Shown here one piece after another: positions 25,275 through 37,983 of a DNA stretch of 64,000 bases. This stretch comes from Aquanectria penicillioides (lineage: Eukaryota > Ascomycota > Sordariomycetes > Hypocreales > Nectriaceae). The DNA lies in contig PYIU01000005.1 of assembly GCA_003415625.1 (NCBI GenBank), positions 377,001 through 441,000 of the forward strand. The letters are read 5' to 3'. The translations under genes were made by a program, and so were the position numbers. The notes beneath the pieces were generated by a model that worked only from the letters and a program-made list of their open reading frames with translations, was not told the DNA's origin and did no database searches. Each line of letters starts with the position of its first letter. The first letter of the stretch is position 1.

Positions 25275-26204
25275 ATGGGATTCACCGCCGAGCCCTACGA
25301 TGCCGTCACTGCGGCGACGTGGCTCGTATGCATGACATGCGGCACTCAATTCCCTACTACAGACCGCACGGTCGTCAAGACGTGCCACATTTGCGATGAC
25401 CCGCGCCAGTTTGTGTCCGCGTCAGGCCAGTCGTTCACGACGCTGGACGAGGTCAAGAAGGCGCACAGGAATGAGTTTACTCCGTGCGCCACCGACTCGC
25501 GAATCACCTTCATCTCCTCGACGCCCAAGTTTGCCATTGGACAGCGCGCAATGCTGATCCAGACGCCCGCCGGCAGCATTCTCTGGGACTGCATCTCGTT
25601 GCTGGACGACGAGACCGTGGCCAAGATTGCGGCCCTGGGCGGCTTAAAGGCCATCGTCATCAGCCACCCGCACTTTTACAGCACGCACGTCCAGTGGGCG
25701 AGGGCCTTCAAGTGCCCCGTTTATCTGACCTCTGAGGACAAGTCGTGGGCGACGATGGACTCGGGCCATCAGGTGCTTCTCACCGAAATAGAAACGGAGA
25801 TTGAGGGCACCGGCATCAAGGCGATCAAGCTCGGGGGGCACTTCCCGGGGTCCATGGTGCTGCAGTTTGACAGGCATCTCCTCATCGCCGACACGTTGAT
25901 GACGACGGCATCGGGTGTTGGCAAATGGGACGTTGATGCGCTGGGCGCCGCGCGAGAGAAGCCGCCGGGCCTAAACTCGTACTCGTTCCTCTACAGCATC
26001 CCCAACTTTATCCCCCTGAGGGTAGAGGAGATGGCTCGCATGTGGCGGGTCATTCGAAAGTACGACTTTGAGGAGACGCACGGAGGGTTTGCGGGCATGG
26101 ACATTGCGGACAAGAACCTCAAGCAGCGGGTGCTGGATAGTATGCAGATCCAAGCCACCCATATGGGGTATGGAGATCATGAGTTTATGAGGGTTAAGCT
26201 TTAA
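25275..26204 (+). CDS. Metallo-beta-lactamase-fold hydrolase with N-terminal Cys4 motif, 309 aa, intronless
   Basis: The first in-frame ATG is at 25275; the frame is open upstream but only through non-ATG codons. The N-terminus carries CxxC pairs at residues 19/22 and 37/40, a likely rubredoxin-like zinc ribbon. The metallo-beta-lactamase fold follows. HPHFYSTH at 131-138 is a variant of the HxHxDH metal motif and lacks its aspartate. GGHFPGS has His189, in the usual place of the third metal ligand, and HLLIADT contributes Asp206, the bridging-ligand position. Such proteins hydrolyse esters, thioesters or lactams; the substrate here cannot be told. The length fits stand-alone fungal members of the family. 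Cytosolic: no signal peptide or membrane segment. It is flanked by non-coding DNA, with no operon-like partners. Confidence 0.9.
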   Translation: MGFTAEPYDAVTAATWLVCMTCGTQFPTTDRTVVKTCHICDDPRQFVSASGQSFTTLDEVKKAHRNEFTPCATDSRITFISSTPKFAIGQRAMLIQTPAGSILWDCISLLDDETVAKIAALGGLKAIVISHPHFYSTHVQWARAFKCPVYLTSEDKSWATMDSGHQVLLTEIETEIEGTGIKAIKLGGHFPGSMVLQFDRHLLIADTLMTTASGVGKWDVDALGAAREKPPGLNSYSFLYSIPNFIPLRVEEMARMWRVIRKYDFEETHGGFAGMDIADKNLKQRVLDSMQIQATHMGYGDHEFMRVKL

Positions 26205-26822
26205 GGAACCATCTGGGCCTGGGAAGTTACAAGATTGATGATGAGAATGTATCAGCACAGCATATCGGAGCAATGCCAGTCCAACCAAGGCAAGACATTG
26301 GCAAAGCAAAGCAAAGCACTGCGACTTGGTGAGAACAGAGGCGATATTATAATGTTTTTTTGTATTTCATTTTTGAGATGATTGACGACCAAGCTTGCGA
26401 GAATTGATTCATCGAATATGAGACGTTCTTTGCTTCGGAAAAGAAAAATGCATTCCATTCTGATATGATATGCCAGCGTATGCGGTTCATGAGAGAAAAA
26501 AAAAAAAGAGAAGCCTTTGTCAAAATCATAAGATCCAGGCAGTCTAGACCTCGCACTCAACTCCAGTTTGCGCCGCCCACCCCACGCCTAGTCTAAAAGA
26601 TGCCCAACGAAGTGACAACACTAAAAGGCCAAAAACGCCGCCCAAAGGAAGAAAAAAAAAAGTAGTCATAGGGTCAGGAAAAAAAAGCAAAAAAAGAGTG
26701 CGCCGGTCACACCCCTATCCCATATCCAGAAATGCCAAAACAAAAATTGGTCAAAACCCCTCCAACTTTTTGTGAATTATGATTTGTGGTTTTTTTTTTA
26801 ATCTGCGAGATGCAAAATTGCC
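26205..26822. other. Convergent 3' region between the metallo-hydrolase gene and the 145-aa gene
   Basis: About 620 bp between two convergent stop codons. It is A/T rich with several A-runs of 7-12, fitting 3' UTRs and polyadenylation regions of both genes. No gene is seen. Confidence 0.6.
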
Positions 26823-27400
26823 TCATTCCTTCTTCCAAAACTTCCACTTTTGCTTTTCAGCATTGGCGGGGGTTAGGTGGCGGTTGAGGAGCTCGCGACC
26901 CTCGTGGGGGAGGTCGATGACGGACTCGTTGAGGGTGTCGATGATGAAGCGGCTCGCTGAGGAGGAGAAATGTTAGCATGGGATAATTCTTGGCACGTAG
27001 CTTTTTCGTCGTTTTGGCAGGGAGAGGGTTATTTGTTTAATTTTTTTTGGCGAGCTGCATGACAGAAACGAGACGGGTAAGGGGGGCAAAGCTTACGCAT
27101 TAGATCCATTGCACTGTCGCCGGCGTCGAGGGCCATGTCGATGCGTGTAGAGTTGTAGCATCCGTAGCGCAGTTGAAGCTCAAGCATGCATCGCCAGAGA
27201 TCTCGGGTCTCGTCGGCCGTCATGCCCTCGCAGCTGCGGTCGGAGCAAGTGCTGGACTGGCGGCTGTGGTGGATGGAGGGCATTCCGGGGCGCTCATCGC
27301 GGAGATGCTTGTGCATGCAGGGGCAGTCGTCGGTGGGATTGCTCCAGTTGGAGCCGACGGAGACGATGGAGAGACGGCCAGGGCGATTCTCTCGAAACAT
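26823..27400 (-). CDS. Small conserved-looking Cys-rich protein, 145 aa, one intron
   Basis: ATG at 27400 (minus strand). Exon 1 is 27400-27097, the intron 27096-26957 (140 nt, GTAAGC..TCAG) and exon 2 26956-26823, ending in TGA. The split codon joins cleanly. The protein begins MFRENRPGRLSIVSVGSNW and then has clustered cysteines (CPCMHKH and TCSDRSCEG), a helical region rich in L, R and M, and a second exon encoding RFIIDTLNESVIDLP and a basic tail ending KWKFWKKE. The cysteine and histidine clusters could bind metal. No signal peptide or named domain is recognised. Clean splicing and a strong coding bias in both exons argue it is real. Its 5' side faces more than 9 kb of non-coding DNA. 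Confidence 0.78.
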
Positions 27401-27416
27401 GGTTGAAGAATGTTTG

Positions 27417-27436
27417 CGTGTGTGTGTGTGTGTGTG
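27417..27436. repeat. (GT)n microsatellite in the 5' leader of the 145-aa gene
   Basis: About ten GT dinucleotides some 20 bp upstream of the start codon at 27400; as (CA)n on the coding strand it lies in the presumed 5' UTR. CA-rich leaders of this type are common in fungal genes. Confidence 0.8.
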
Positions 27437-28142
27437 GATATGTGTGGTTTGTTTTCTTTGCTTGTTGAGTTGTGTGTTGTGCGCTGTTGTTGTTGCGCAA
27501 GCGTCGAGGGCAGTGCAAGTGTTGGTCTTGAGTGTAAATAGGTGTAAATGTTGTTTTCTTTAGGTTGGGTGTAAGTGATGCGAGTGAGGAGAACAGTAGG
27601 AGAAAGAGGCGGTGGGAGGTAATAGTGCGTGCAGGTCTGGCAGGTTATAGTTGAATTGACTAGAGTCAACTATAGAGCCGCGTGTTGATTAAGTTCGCGG
27701 CCTTCTTGTTCTCTTGCCGGATTCTTGCTTGGTTGCTTCACCGTCCCGAAGTTGATGCGTGGATGCGTTGTCTCCGGCTAGGGTGGGGCGTCATCACATT
27801 GGGCGCGCGCTTCAATCAATATATGACGGACAAGGCGAGAGACCCTGTTGACGACAAGGGAACAAGGGGGGAGCAGGGAAGGGGACTTTGGATTTCTTTT
27901 CGTCTCTGGATGGATTCGGGTCCCAGGAGGAAAACAAAACGCCAAGTGGCCCCCTACCTAGGTATTATACTTATTCCCTGGACCGGGGAATCGGTGCCCA
28001 ACGGCCGGCCCGCTGGGAATCGGCGAGTAGACTTTGCGGCTGTCTGCGAGCTTGATCCAGCCGGCAACGCCACTGGCGATGAGGCAAGCTCCACGACTTC
28101 GTGGTGTGCACTGATGGAGGGTGGGCGTCGTCACATGCAGTT

Positions 28143-28197
28143 GGATGGATGGATGGAGGGAGGGGTCGAAGAGGGATGGATGGATGGATGGATGGAT
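28143..28197. repeat. (GGAT)n tetranucleotide repeats
   Basis: Two blocks of GGAT/GATG repeats (28143-28156 and 28176-28197) separated by G-rich sequence. Non-coding. Confidence 0.85.
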
Positions 28198-28810
28198 TGA
28201 CGAGGTGGAGGGAATGAATGAATGAATGCCCAGACTCGCGGCGTCCCTGGGAATGGAGCAACGAGCTGAAAGACCGCTGCGGAAGAGTTTTGCGAGCTGG
28301 GAGCAAAGTTGATGATGGTGGCTGCGCTGAGCAAATAGGATGAGATGGGCTTTGCTAGGGTCAAGCTGTCAGACGAGAAGATGCCGGAGGTGGCATTGTT
28401 TTTACGAGGAGGGTTACGACAGCGAGGACAACGAGGACACGGGGAGACGGCACCGCAGGCAATATCCTAAAAAGCCCGACGGCAAACGTGGAAAAAAAAA
28501 AGAAAAGGAAAATGTATAACTATCAAAAACAGCACAATGTGCGGACGTGGCACCATAACCCCGGGGCGAAGGCGTCGTTTTGGGACGATCTCCATCGCCT
28601 TTAGGCATTATGACGCCTCGACTGCGATGAAACTGGCAAGGGACCGGACAAGGGTGCCGGCACTCACTGCCTTTAGCGCTATAGCGCTTTTAGTGCTTTA
28701 GGTGACGCCTGATGGCCGTGCAAGCCGTGACGCCGGAATACGGCATTGCTGACGATGATTCGGACCAGTCTGTCTGACTGACATTGGCGCGAAGCAGGAT
28801 GAGAGATAAG

Positions 28811-28851
28811 ACAAGACAAGACAAGACAAGACAAGACAAGACAAGACAAGA
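28811..28851. repeat. Pentanucleotide repeat ACAAG, eight copies
   Basis: Eight perfect tandem ACAAG units with a diverged copy on the left. Non-coding. Confidence 0.95.
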
Positions 28852-29106
28852 CGACACTACACAAGACAACCAACCAACCATCCAACAGACCATTTTAATT
28901 CAGTCATTTAGTAAGGCCAAGCCCCAGACCAAGCCCAAGGGCAATGTCCATGGGTTGCAATCCATGGGTACGCTACACCACACTGCGAAATCAATAGATT
29001 GCAAAGTATTGCGCCCCCGCCTTACAAGAATGACAGCCCCTCGCTGGGGCAAAGCCTCTTTCCTTTTGACATTCGCGCTTGGCGCCTTCTTTTTTGGGGG
29101 GGGGGC

Positions 29107-29170
29107 CTTGATGGGCTTGATGGGCTTGATGGGCTTGATGGGCTTGATGGGCTTGATGGCTTGATGGGGG
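29107..29170. repeat. 9-bp minisatellite CTTGATGGG, about seven copies
   Basis: Five perfect copies of CTTGATGGG are followed by a shortened and a diverged copy. Because 9 is divisible by 3, all frames stay open and give artificial repeats of a Leu-Met-Gly type peptide. A run of G precedes it. No gene is inferred. Confidence 0.95.
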
Positions 29171-32100
29171 CTTGAGCTTGGCTTGGGCCTCTAGATGCTT
29201 TGGTCTGGATCGTGGAGCACTTTGCGGTCGCGTGCGGGTTGATGTCTCGCTTGGCAGACGGGAGCCAAGCGTCGAGACGAACGAACCAGATAACGACATT
29301 GGGTCACAGGGCCGTAGCCTTCGAGGCTGGTGACGATGCGAGCCCAGACCCGTCTGCCAGCCCGCGATAAGGTTCGCGCCAAATGTGTGAGTGCAACGGA
29401 CATCTCATGATGATGATGCGCGCCCGCAATGGCGGTGCACCCGCCATGGTACGCTGCGCCGGGATGAGTCAACCCGTCGAAACCGTCGGTGTGAGGCAGC
29501 CGTGGCAGCACGTCTCCCGGTGTATCCGATGTGCTTGTGATGACGGGTGATGACGGTACGGGCCCTGGGACAGGAAACCCTTTGCGAGGTGCGGGCGCAA
29601 CCCTGGAGTGGCTGATAAGTCAGCGGGACGACGGCAATGAACATGATGAGCTCCATGGGGATGGTGATGGATAACAAGAAAAAAACAATAGACAAGGGCG
29701 TCAAAGACATCCAATGCTCCATACTCCATCTTATTTCCGTCATCCTGGTATGTGATGCTATCCGATGACCGGCACTGCACGGCACAGCGATCATGACCAA
29801 AAATGGCCACATTTCAGGGTGTTGCGCTGGGATCTGGTGCCGGGAGCCCTATGCGGAGGATCGGCGAGGGCTTGCATCCAGCATTTCCCGATTCACCCTC
29901 GCACGTAACCCAAATGTGAACGAGAGCATCCAGCGGAGGGGAGGGGTTTACTTGATTAGGCATTCCGTGCCTGGCGTCCTTCAAGTCCCCTATCTCTAAA
30001 ATTATCACGAAGGAGCCGCTATCATCTAATCTTTGATCAAGTGAAGTTGCTGAATGAAAGGGGGGCCATTGCACCTGGTACATAGGTTCTATAGCTAAAA
30101 AATAATGATCAAAACCTTTTACTAACCAGAATGAATGATTTGCTCAGGAAAGAAAAGAAAAGAGAATGAAAAAAACTCTATCAACTCTATTCATCTATCT
30201 TTAACTGTAATTCGTTTTTTTCCCCTTCTCCGACATATCTACCCCTCGACGCCACAAACTATCAACCCCGTATCTATGATAACACCCCCCCATAGAGTTC
30301 ATCGCTAGCAAAGACAATGGCATGAAAGCTGAGGCTCAACAAAGACTGAGCACCAAGCCCAAAGGCATCTAGAATTGGGGGGGATAAACGAACTAGGATC
30401 GACGCTTAGGCGATGCCGATTGGAGAAACACGATCATCATCACCCCTCCTCCTTCTGCCTCCACCCTCTGGTCGTTAGCACCAAGACAAGACAGGCCGTG
30501 CATTCCGCGCTCTCTGACCCTGAAACTCTTTGCTTATCCTTGAATGAAAACTCAGCCCTATCAAGGCCCCGGTCGGTGCATGCCCATGAAATCGGCCCCT
30601 TGATGGTCGTTTCGCACTTGACGAAAGGATGAAGGGATGGAATTGAATAAAGGAGCGCAGGTGGTGTTATCATTAGGGCACGCATTAAATCTAACGGTAT
30701 CGATATAGGTGGAGCGGCATCGATTGTATCTTGGGCTGCTCCAACTTGTCTACCTAGTTACGGGTGCTTGGATGAATGCCCAACGTGAAAGTTAATCCTC
30801 TTTTCGCAACGTCGCAACTAACATTGGCACGGACTGTCTCTGTTTTCCCGTCAAAGAGCTCACCAAAAAAAAAAAAGAACGCATAAACGGGTCAAAGAAC
30901 TCATAGTCGTTGGATTGAATCGTACGACACCAAGTGATCGATCGGCATGGCCTCAATGATTCGCCTACCTCGATAGGCTTCATCTGAGACTCAAGTTTAC
31001 GCCAGGAGTGGGACCGGCGCGAAGGGCTGTTTGAGCTAGCATCGAATCTGGTGTTGGGGAAAACCTTGCAATGGTATTTTACAACTTTGTTTTCACAATC
31101 CACGTCTCTGACGTCCTGATCGACGTCCCTAGCGGTGGCGGGGGTTGATTGCGTCATGATAGACTCGATGCTCTCAATGTATAAACTGGGAATGCAGTAA
31201 AGTGGCAGATAAGAGACTTTGTCGGAACACAGAGGATCCGAGAGTATGCTGTACATGTTGTGGAAGAGTAAAAAAAAAAACCAGAAAAAGCCAAATGAGA
31301 CTATCATCGGGCGAACTGTAGTTGGATATATCAGCAAATTTAAATTTAAAATTTGCAACACTTAAGTTTCTGACCGGAAGAAGGTATGGCCTCTGGGAAG
31401 GATTTGGGGCGGCAAGTCTTGGCTTGTTAAACCACTAACCTATGGGATTTTTCCATGGGATATTCCATAATGAGAAATATGTTCCTCACGCCTGTCTGTT
31501 ATAACCATGTCCCTTGATCGACTACCCAAGTAAATCCCTGCAACACCTTACAGGAGCTCAACTTTACAGCAATTTTAACCCTTTTAGTCCAGGTCACATA
31601 TGCAAGACTACAGACTATCAACGGGATCTTTTGTCCATTCGTCGAGTCGTTTTTAAGAGGTACGGACAGCATCTGTGCACAACTTCAAACAACGACTTCT
31701 GCGCCTGAAGGGAGTTGTCTTGACATCTCATTTAGTCAGTTGCAAAGAACTTTCTTTTTCGTCAGTAGCTACTCAAAAATTTGAATCGCCCTTTGATTGC
31801 TGCACTGCAAATCTATGCTCTGCCTTTGTCTGTTTGCGCTTCGTTCTATCATCGTCTTTTGACTTCATAATATACTGAGGGACCCTGACATTGCAATCGC
31901 AGCCCCAGATGGAAAGGATAGCATCCAAGTTCGAAATTCTCTCTCAGTGCTCAGAAAATCAAGGACAAGTCTCGCTCAAAGAGGGACATGAATTAAGGTA
32001 GCCATTACCCATTTACCCAAGGCAACAGACTTGCGGCGTCCCTCACTCCAGCTGACTATTCATTTCAATCTGAATCGTGCAATAGGACTACCCGGACGAA

Positions 32101-35100
32101 TTCCCCATCTTTTAATGATCATAGGCTTAGGTAACTATCCTATTTCTCTCAAGCTTGTACTGTCTCAAGTCACAACTGTGAGTATTTCGGAATGCTTCTG
32201 TGGTTGAGATTGACAATATTCACATGGATCAATCGGTCCGACTCGAGAGACAAATTGAACATTCGGTTTGCAATATCACAACTATGAGCAACCAAACAAG
32301 TCTCGAGAGATTGCCAACTATACTGCGCTGTTAGCGAGCTTATTCAGCTACGACTGCTACACTCGAGTCACCCATGCCTATACGTGGTCCTATCACATCT
32401 AAAACATGTATACTTACTATACTCTTCTACGGATAAGGCGGCCGGACTAGAAATTTGCCAAGTGAAGATCCTGAATGACAGATAGTATCTGACGTATCAA
32501 GGCCGCACTAGCTCTCAGTCTCATAGCCACTGTTCTATCCGGTTTTTGGATACTACCCTATTTGTCGGTGAAGGATGAGGCGGACAAGGCTGCAAAATAG
32601 GCTACCGTTACTCCATGCTACGTTACGAACGGTGGGTGACATGCACCTCCGATTGACAGTGAGCAAGCTGCTCCGATGGGAGGCTCCTAAGCCGTCCTCG
32701 TCGGGGGGTGGGATTTCAAGTTGATCGTCTCGGCGCACTCCATCGCAGTGTCTCTATCGTCCCGCGCCTGGCCGTCCCGAACTCCCCACATCGCTGAAGC
32801 ACGAGTGCCCGTCGGCGATAGAAGAGGTAATCGAAAGGTCACCGAGCGCGATGTCACCCACCACCCCTCATCCCGTAGCTACGGCGCCGAAGCGCGCGAA
32901 GCCGCAAAGTACTCCCACAGGCCGCTGAAGATCGCTGAAGAGATGCTGCGCTGTGGGCACGGCGATCGGGAGCGTTACACGTGGCGGGCCGGCCAGAAGG
33001 GCAGATGAGGCGAACGGGTTCGACGACCCCGCGACGGGCATCGACCCAGGTCATGCCTTGGGGAGGGGGACACTTTGATGTTGTCACTGGGAGGTTGGGC
33101 GCGAAGAGGTTCCGGGAGGAACAGGAGGGTCGGCATGGTCAAGGCGGATGACAAGTGGCGCGTGAAGAGGGAGTGGGAAGGAGTTTGCGGATGGTGTATA
33201 GGTGGTGTATAGATGGTGGTTCGGCCCAAGGGGAGTGCCTCTCGGGAAGCGAGAAGTGAGAAGTGACGGGTGACGGGTGTCGTTTGCTTGGTGTTTTGTT
33301 CGAGTTAGACGAGAGCAAAGTCAAACAAGATAGGTCCATCTGCTGTGTTTTGGCAGATTGCAGATCAACTGATGGCCAGCCGCGAGCGGGAGCTGAAGCT
33401 ATAACCTATCAGAGCAGTCCCTGGCTGGGTTGATGGAGGGCAGTATCGATGCGACATTCTCACCGCCAAAGGAAGAAGGTGCCGGACGATGCTGTAGATC
33501 AAGCAGTCAATCAAGCCAGCGAAGCAAGCCGATGTCGGGATGGAAGGCTGGCGCTGGCCGCGCAGAGGGCATCGGGGCATCGGGGCGTTGGGGTGGTGCA
33601 CGCAGAGTGCGGCATCGAACGACACCATCGCCAAAGGGCGACGATAGTGAGGCTGAGGGTCACAACACCGGCAACACGCGGCCTCGAGAGGTGCAGGGAG
33701 AACATCTAGAAGAAGAACACGTCTTCGGCGCAGGACACCATCCGCAACGCCAGACGAGCAGCCTGATGCTGCCGAAAAAGCAGACTCCCCCTCCCCCGCG
33801 GGATGGCCTCACGCAGCGCAGTGCAGCGCAGTGCAGCGCCGCACCACGCCCGGGCTGAGAGGCCGCGGCCTGCTGTACATACAATACGACGTGGGATTTG
33901 CGGCCGCGACAGCGACATGGACAAAATGGGATGCGATGAGGATGGGGCATCTGAATGTCCTGCCTGCCGGATGACTGACTGCCCATGTCACCCTACACGT
34001 CCACGTGCGCATCTTCGGCTAGATGAGACAATGGGGACAACAGCTGCTTCCTCTACACCAACAACGAGAGACGCACAACACACACATGTTTTTTGACATT
34101 CATCATCAATCATCCACCGCCCAGCATCCCAGCGCCTCGGCACGCGTCGAGAAAACTGCAACCCCAAGGGCGGCCCTCGTGGTTTGCGTCCCAGGGTCCT
34201 CATTCCCCTCAGATATTGGTTGTGGGAATCTGGCACAAACGGCATCCCGTTTCTTGATTTTCCCCATGTCGAGTGGCAAAGACGCAAAAGCTACGCCCCC
34301 GCGCATGGGTGAAAGAGAAATTGCCTTTTCCTGCCACTGAGTTCTCCCTTCTGCTGTTTCCGGTTGAGGGCGGGGGAGCTGTGCGCATCATCATCGACTT
34401 CCTGCTTTCTTTTGTGTATTGTTTTTGTTTCTGTTTCTTGTTGTATCTAATAAGCGCCTGTCGATCACCCGAGCCTTTCGAGCGGGAGCCTGTGACACCC
34501 CAAGTCAGCTCCCCCCTCTTGCCAGCCACCACCAGCCCGCCTTCACTTTCAATGATGCCTGTACATTGTACATGAGATGTCTCTTTTTTTTCTTCCTTTT
34601 TTCAAGGACCAGCCAGCGGCTTGGGATTTAGGTACATAACAGGGTTCTCGAGAAGGGGGGGCCATTTTGGCGGAAAAACTGCAAGGGCCCGAGGACCCTG
34701 GGGACTGGCACCGCTACGTCATCGCTCTCCCAAGCCTCGCGATGAAGTCACTCAAACTGCATGTAATCCCGCCTGTTCCGTTCCCGGGGGCGCGCGCGTA
34801 GCACTGACATGAAGGGATATGAGAGCATGGAGAACGAGAGTGAGAGAGCGAGGGAGGGGTGTGTGCATTGGGAAAGCAAAAGAGCGTGGCCGCAAGTAAG
34901 TCTTTACCTGGGATTGTCCCCATGGTCTTCATCTACCGGTATCTGGCCTCGTGGATGGCCGCCCGCCCCGGGAACGGAGCGACTAAGAGGCACAGAGCGC
35001 CGAGAGAATTGGGGGGTGGGCATGAGCACGGGCATCTCTTCGACTTGCTCCTCGTTCGGGTTGCTGGCTCTATTGCAATCGTGGGGGCACACGCCCGGGG

Positions 35101-36721
35101 CTTTGATGACCTCATGGGTGGATCATCTGCACCGGCGGCGTGATGCGGTGTAGAGGATTCTAAGTAGCGGTAGCAGCCAGACAATAGAGTCCGAGTGCAG
35201 CAGTAAGCCTGCCTGCCAGCCAGCCAGCCCGTCTTTGGAGGGGTTTGTCTTTGTCCCGTCTTGATAGCGCGCAATCGGCACCGAGCGATGGCGAAATGGT
35301 TGCGATTAGGCACGATGCGCCATGCTGTCGACAAGCTTATTCCCTGTTGGGAGTAGCGGAAGCGAACGGTTATCGTCGCTCTGCTTTGTTGACACCAGGA
35401 TCCCGCCTTTTGCGGACGGTGTGCATGGCTTTTGTTTAGATTTGTCTTTGTGGATTTGGTGCTTTGATGGCTTTGATTGTGTGTGTGAAACTGATCTGGG
35501 TATCGAAATCTCTGCAGCTTCTCTGGTGTTTGATGTCTTTGCTCCCTGCGCCTATGCATCCATGCATCCATGCAACAAAGACAAACCTAGAGGCAAATAT
35601 TTGCTTTGTATAGGCAAGTGGACGGATATAGACACAAATAGACGTCACATGTAACAGAGGGAGACAATATCAATGATAGTGAAGGTTAAGTTATGGTATT
35701 CCTGCCATTCAGTTTGTGTGAGCTACCGTCTGCGCTCCGAAATCCCCAGCACATCCCATCCCATCCCGTCCCTAATCCTCTGATCTCCTCCTTCCTCTAT
35801 CCACGGAGGGGGAAAAAGCAAGATTCCAAGACGATCCCAATCCAATGCCGCCGCATATACCCAACCCCCGAGATTGCTGTGCCAGGCCGCACATAAGGGG
35901 CCCGAGGCAGAGCCGTCTCTAAAGGGGGAGAAAAAAGGGGGGAAATAACATGCAGGCGCCGCCCCAAGCCCAAGCCAAAAAGAAGTCCAAACGAAACAGA
36001 CAAGAAAAATCCAACCGGAGGGGGTATCCCAGATGCAGACAAAAAACAACGCCCGAAGAATGTTTGCGACCAGTGTTCGTTCCGCGGTGCATGCGCGCGC
36101 GCGCGCACGAAGGGGCGGTATATAACCCAAAAAGTCTAAATGCGCTTGTGGTAGAGCCAGTGCCAAATGCTGATGCGAGAGCCAAAAAATAGTCGACGTG
36201 TTGCTTGTGTTGGTTGGGATTTGTGAGTGGTGGTCGAGTGTCGTAGTTGGCGAGGGAGGAGATAGAGAGAGAGCGAGGGGGGGATGTGAGGTGGAGGCGT
36301 TGTTACAATGATGTGTGTTGTGCTGTGTCGCTTGTGTGTGATGTGATGCGAGTTGTGGTGTAAATGAAGAAATCCCGTGTATAGTGCGCTGCGTGTATCA
36401 AGCGGGAGGTGGTGGTAAGAGCAAGCAAAAAACAAGTGCAAAATCTATGGTCCTTCCCAGAGGAGAATGCTGAGGTGTCGAGGGTAGTGTGATGCGATGC
36501 GATGTTGTGGAAGCATCCAGGAGAGAGGTCAGCCAGAGGAGGGATTGCAGTGGCGGAGAGTAGTGCGTGCGTATGGTTCATGCTGTTGGTTGTGGGGATG
36601 GTGTGAGGGTATCATGATGTTGAGAGGCGCACATGGGCGAACTGATGTGGCTTCCATGCTGCCGCGCTGCATTGCGCCATTCGGTTTGCAGACTGCCCCT
36701 GGGCTTGAGTCGAAATTTCGT

Positions 36722-36967
36722 TTACTTCTTATGCGACTTGCTAGACTTGTGATGATGTCTGCGCACGCGCTCGCGGCCGCGGCGCTCCTCGCCGTCCTCG
36801 CTGCCGCTGCTGAGGCGCCGTCGCTCCTCCTCGTACCAGGCGCTCAGGGCCTTGCCGCCAAAGGTCAGGTCCTCATCCTCAATGATGGTTGGCTGGACCC
36901 AGGTGTAGGCGCTGGTGTCGACTTCGCCGCCCTGGCAGTAGTAGTAGTAGTTTGATTCGGAAGCCAT
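36722..36967 (-). CDS. Small conserved-looking protein, 81 aa, with basic His/Lys tail
   Basis: Single exon, ATG at 36967, stop at 36722-36724. The protein starts MASESNYYYYCQGGEVD, continues with TYTWVQP-like sequence, an acidic EDEDLTFGGKALSAWYEEE segment, a charged Ser/Glu/Arg stretch and a basic tail with HHHKSSKSHKK. No signal peptide or transmembrane segment. The ordered acidic core followed by a charged tail suggests a small nuclear or nucleic-acid-associated protein, but this is only a guess. The upstream sequence on the minus strand is CA-rich, fitting a fungal 5' leader. The ordered codon use and non-repetitive sequence make it more convincing than neighbouring open frames. Confidence 0.65.
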   Translation of the reverse strand: MASESNYYYYCQGGEVDTSAYTWVQPTIIEDEDLTFGGKALSAWYEEERRRLSSGSEDGEERRGRERVRRHHHKSSKSHKK

Positions 36968-37816
36968 TGTGATGATGTGGTTGTTGTACGTTGGTGGAAG
37001 AGGCTGGGCTATGTTTTGGTGGCGAGAAGATGAGGTCTACGCTGGCGTTTTATGAGACGTGATTGTAATGCGGCCTGCGCTGCTCTTGATGTGGCTTTAA
37101 GATTGAAGGTTAAAGAGCGCGGTTGGGGTTGAGAATGTTCTTTGTTGTCCGGGTCCAAAGGGGGGAGGGGGAGCGGACTAGCAAATAAACAAAGGAGCTA
37201 GCTTCGGGGTCTTTGTTTTGCTTTGGTGGGAGGGTGTGAGCTGATGATTGCGTCAAGCAGGAATCGGCAGAGAAGAGCAAAAATGTTTGAATGGCAGATG
37301 ACAGGTAAGGTGATGTCGAGGTGCAGACCCGCGCAGATGGTTTGTGAGAAGAGATGGAGAAGAAGGAGGAAGAGAAAAGATGATGCTGGAGAGGAAGCCG
37401 GGGATAGAAATGGATGCGAGATGGGGGCGGAGCCGAGGAATTATGAACCCTGGAAAGCGCGGACGGGAGGGAAACGAGGCAGAGTGCTGGGGCGTGTGGG
37501 AGTGGGTACCGCAGTGCTGGGTGGCGGGTTTTCCGGGGGGTGCGGCGTTAGATTTAGGGGGCGGGGTGGACGGTGGTAGGGGGGTGGCGTCAGGCATCGG
37601 AGACGGGAGCGAAGGTGGTTTTAGGGGGGTGAGCAAGCCAGGCACTGTATGGTGCTGCCAGCGCTGTTGGTGCGTTGTTGGCGCGCTGTAAAGGCTGCCC
37701 CGGCGGCGAACTTCGGGGGGAATGAAGGATGGAGGGGAGATGGCCCAGGCCCATTGGGCAGTGGCACGGGCTGCCTGTGCTCGACTCCTCAGACGCACTG
37801 TGAGACGCTGGAGGCT

Positions 37817-37983
37817 CAGTGGGTTCAAGTACGTACCGGGCCCGTAGCCCAGCTGAGAAGCTCAGCGATTCAGGTGCTCAGGTGCACAGTGGGCGTACAG
37901 TGGGCGGTGAGGCCGACCTCACAGTGGGCTCCTATGGGCTTCTTCTCTGGGCTCGTCTCCTCTCAGGCAGGGCGTTCAGTGGG
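37817..37983. repeat. Five dispersed CAGTGGG direct repeats
   Basis: CAGTGGG occurs at 37817, 37887, 37898, 37922 and 37977, all on the plus strand, within about 165 bp. Spacing is irregular, so this is not a tandem array. It could be a cluster of protein binding sites or a decayed minisatellite. Confidence 0.5.

Larger units (their letters stand above)
27401..36721. other. 9.3-kb non-coding stretch with tandem repeats
   Basis: No supportable gene. The stretch immediately upstream of the 145-aa gene is rich in GT and pyrimidine/purine runs and should hold its promoter and leader. AT-rich segment about 30.0-32.5 kb; GC-rich elsewhere. An open frame on the minus strand at 30792-31361 has 189 codons, but its start region is hydrophobic low-complexity and no family is recognised. 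Confidence 0.5.

Noticed and set aside
28811..29170. CRISPR-like or coding repeats
   Set aside because: Simple head-to-tail micro- and minisatellites without spacers; the open frames across them follow from unit length only.
30792..31361. 189-codon open frame on the minus strand in AT-rich DNA
   Set aside because: No domain, a hydrophobic Phe-rich start caused by a poly-A tract, and no introns or neighbours that support it. It remains a weak candidate only.
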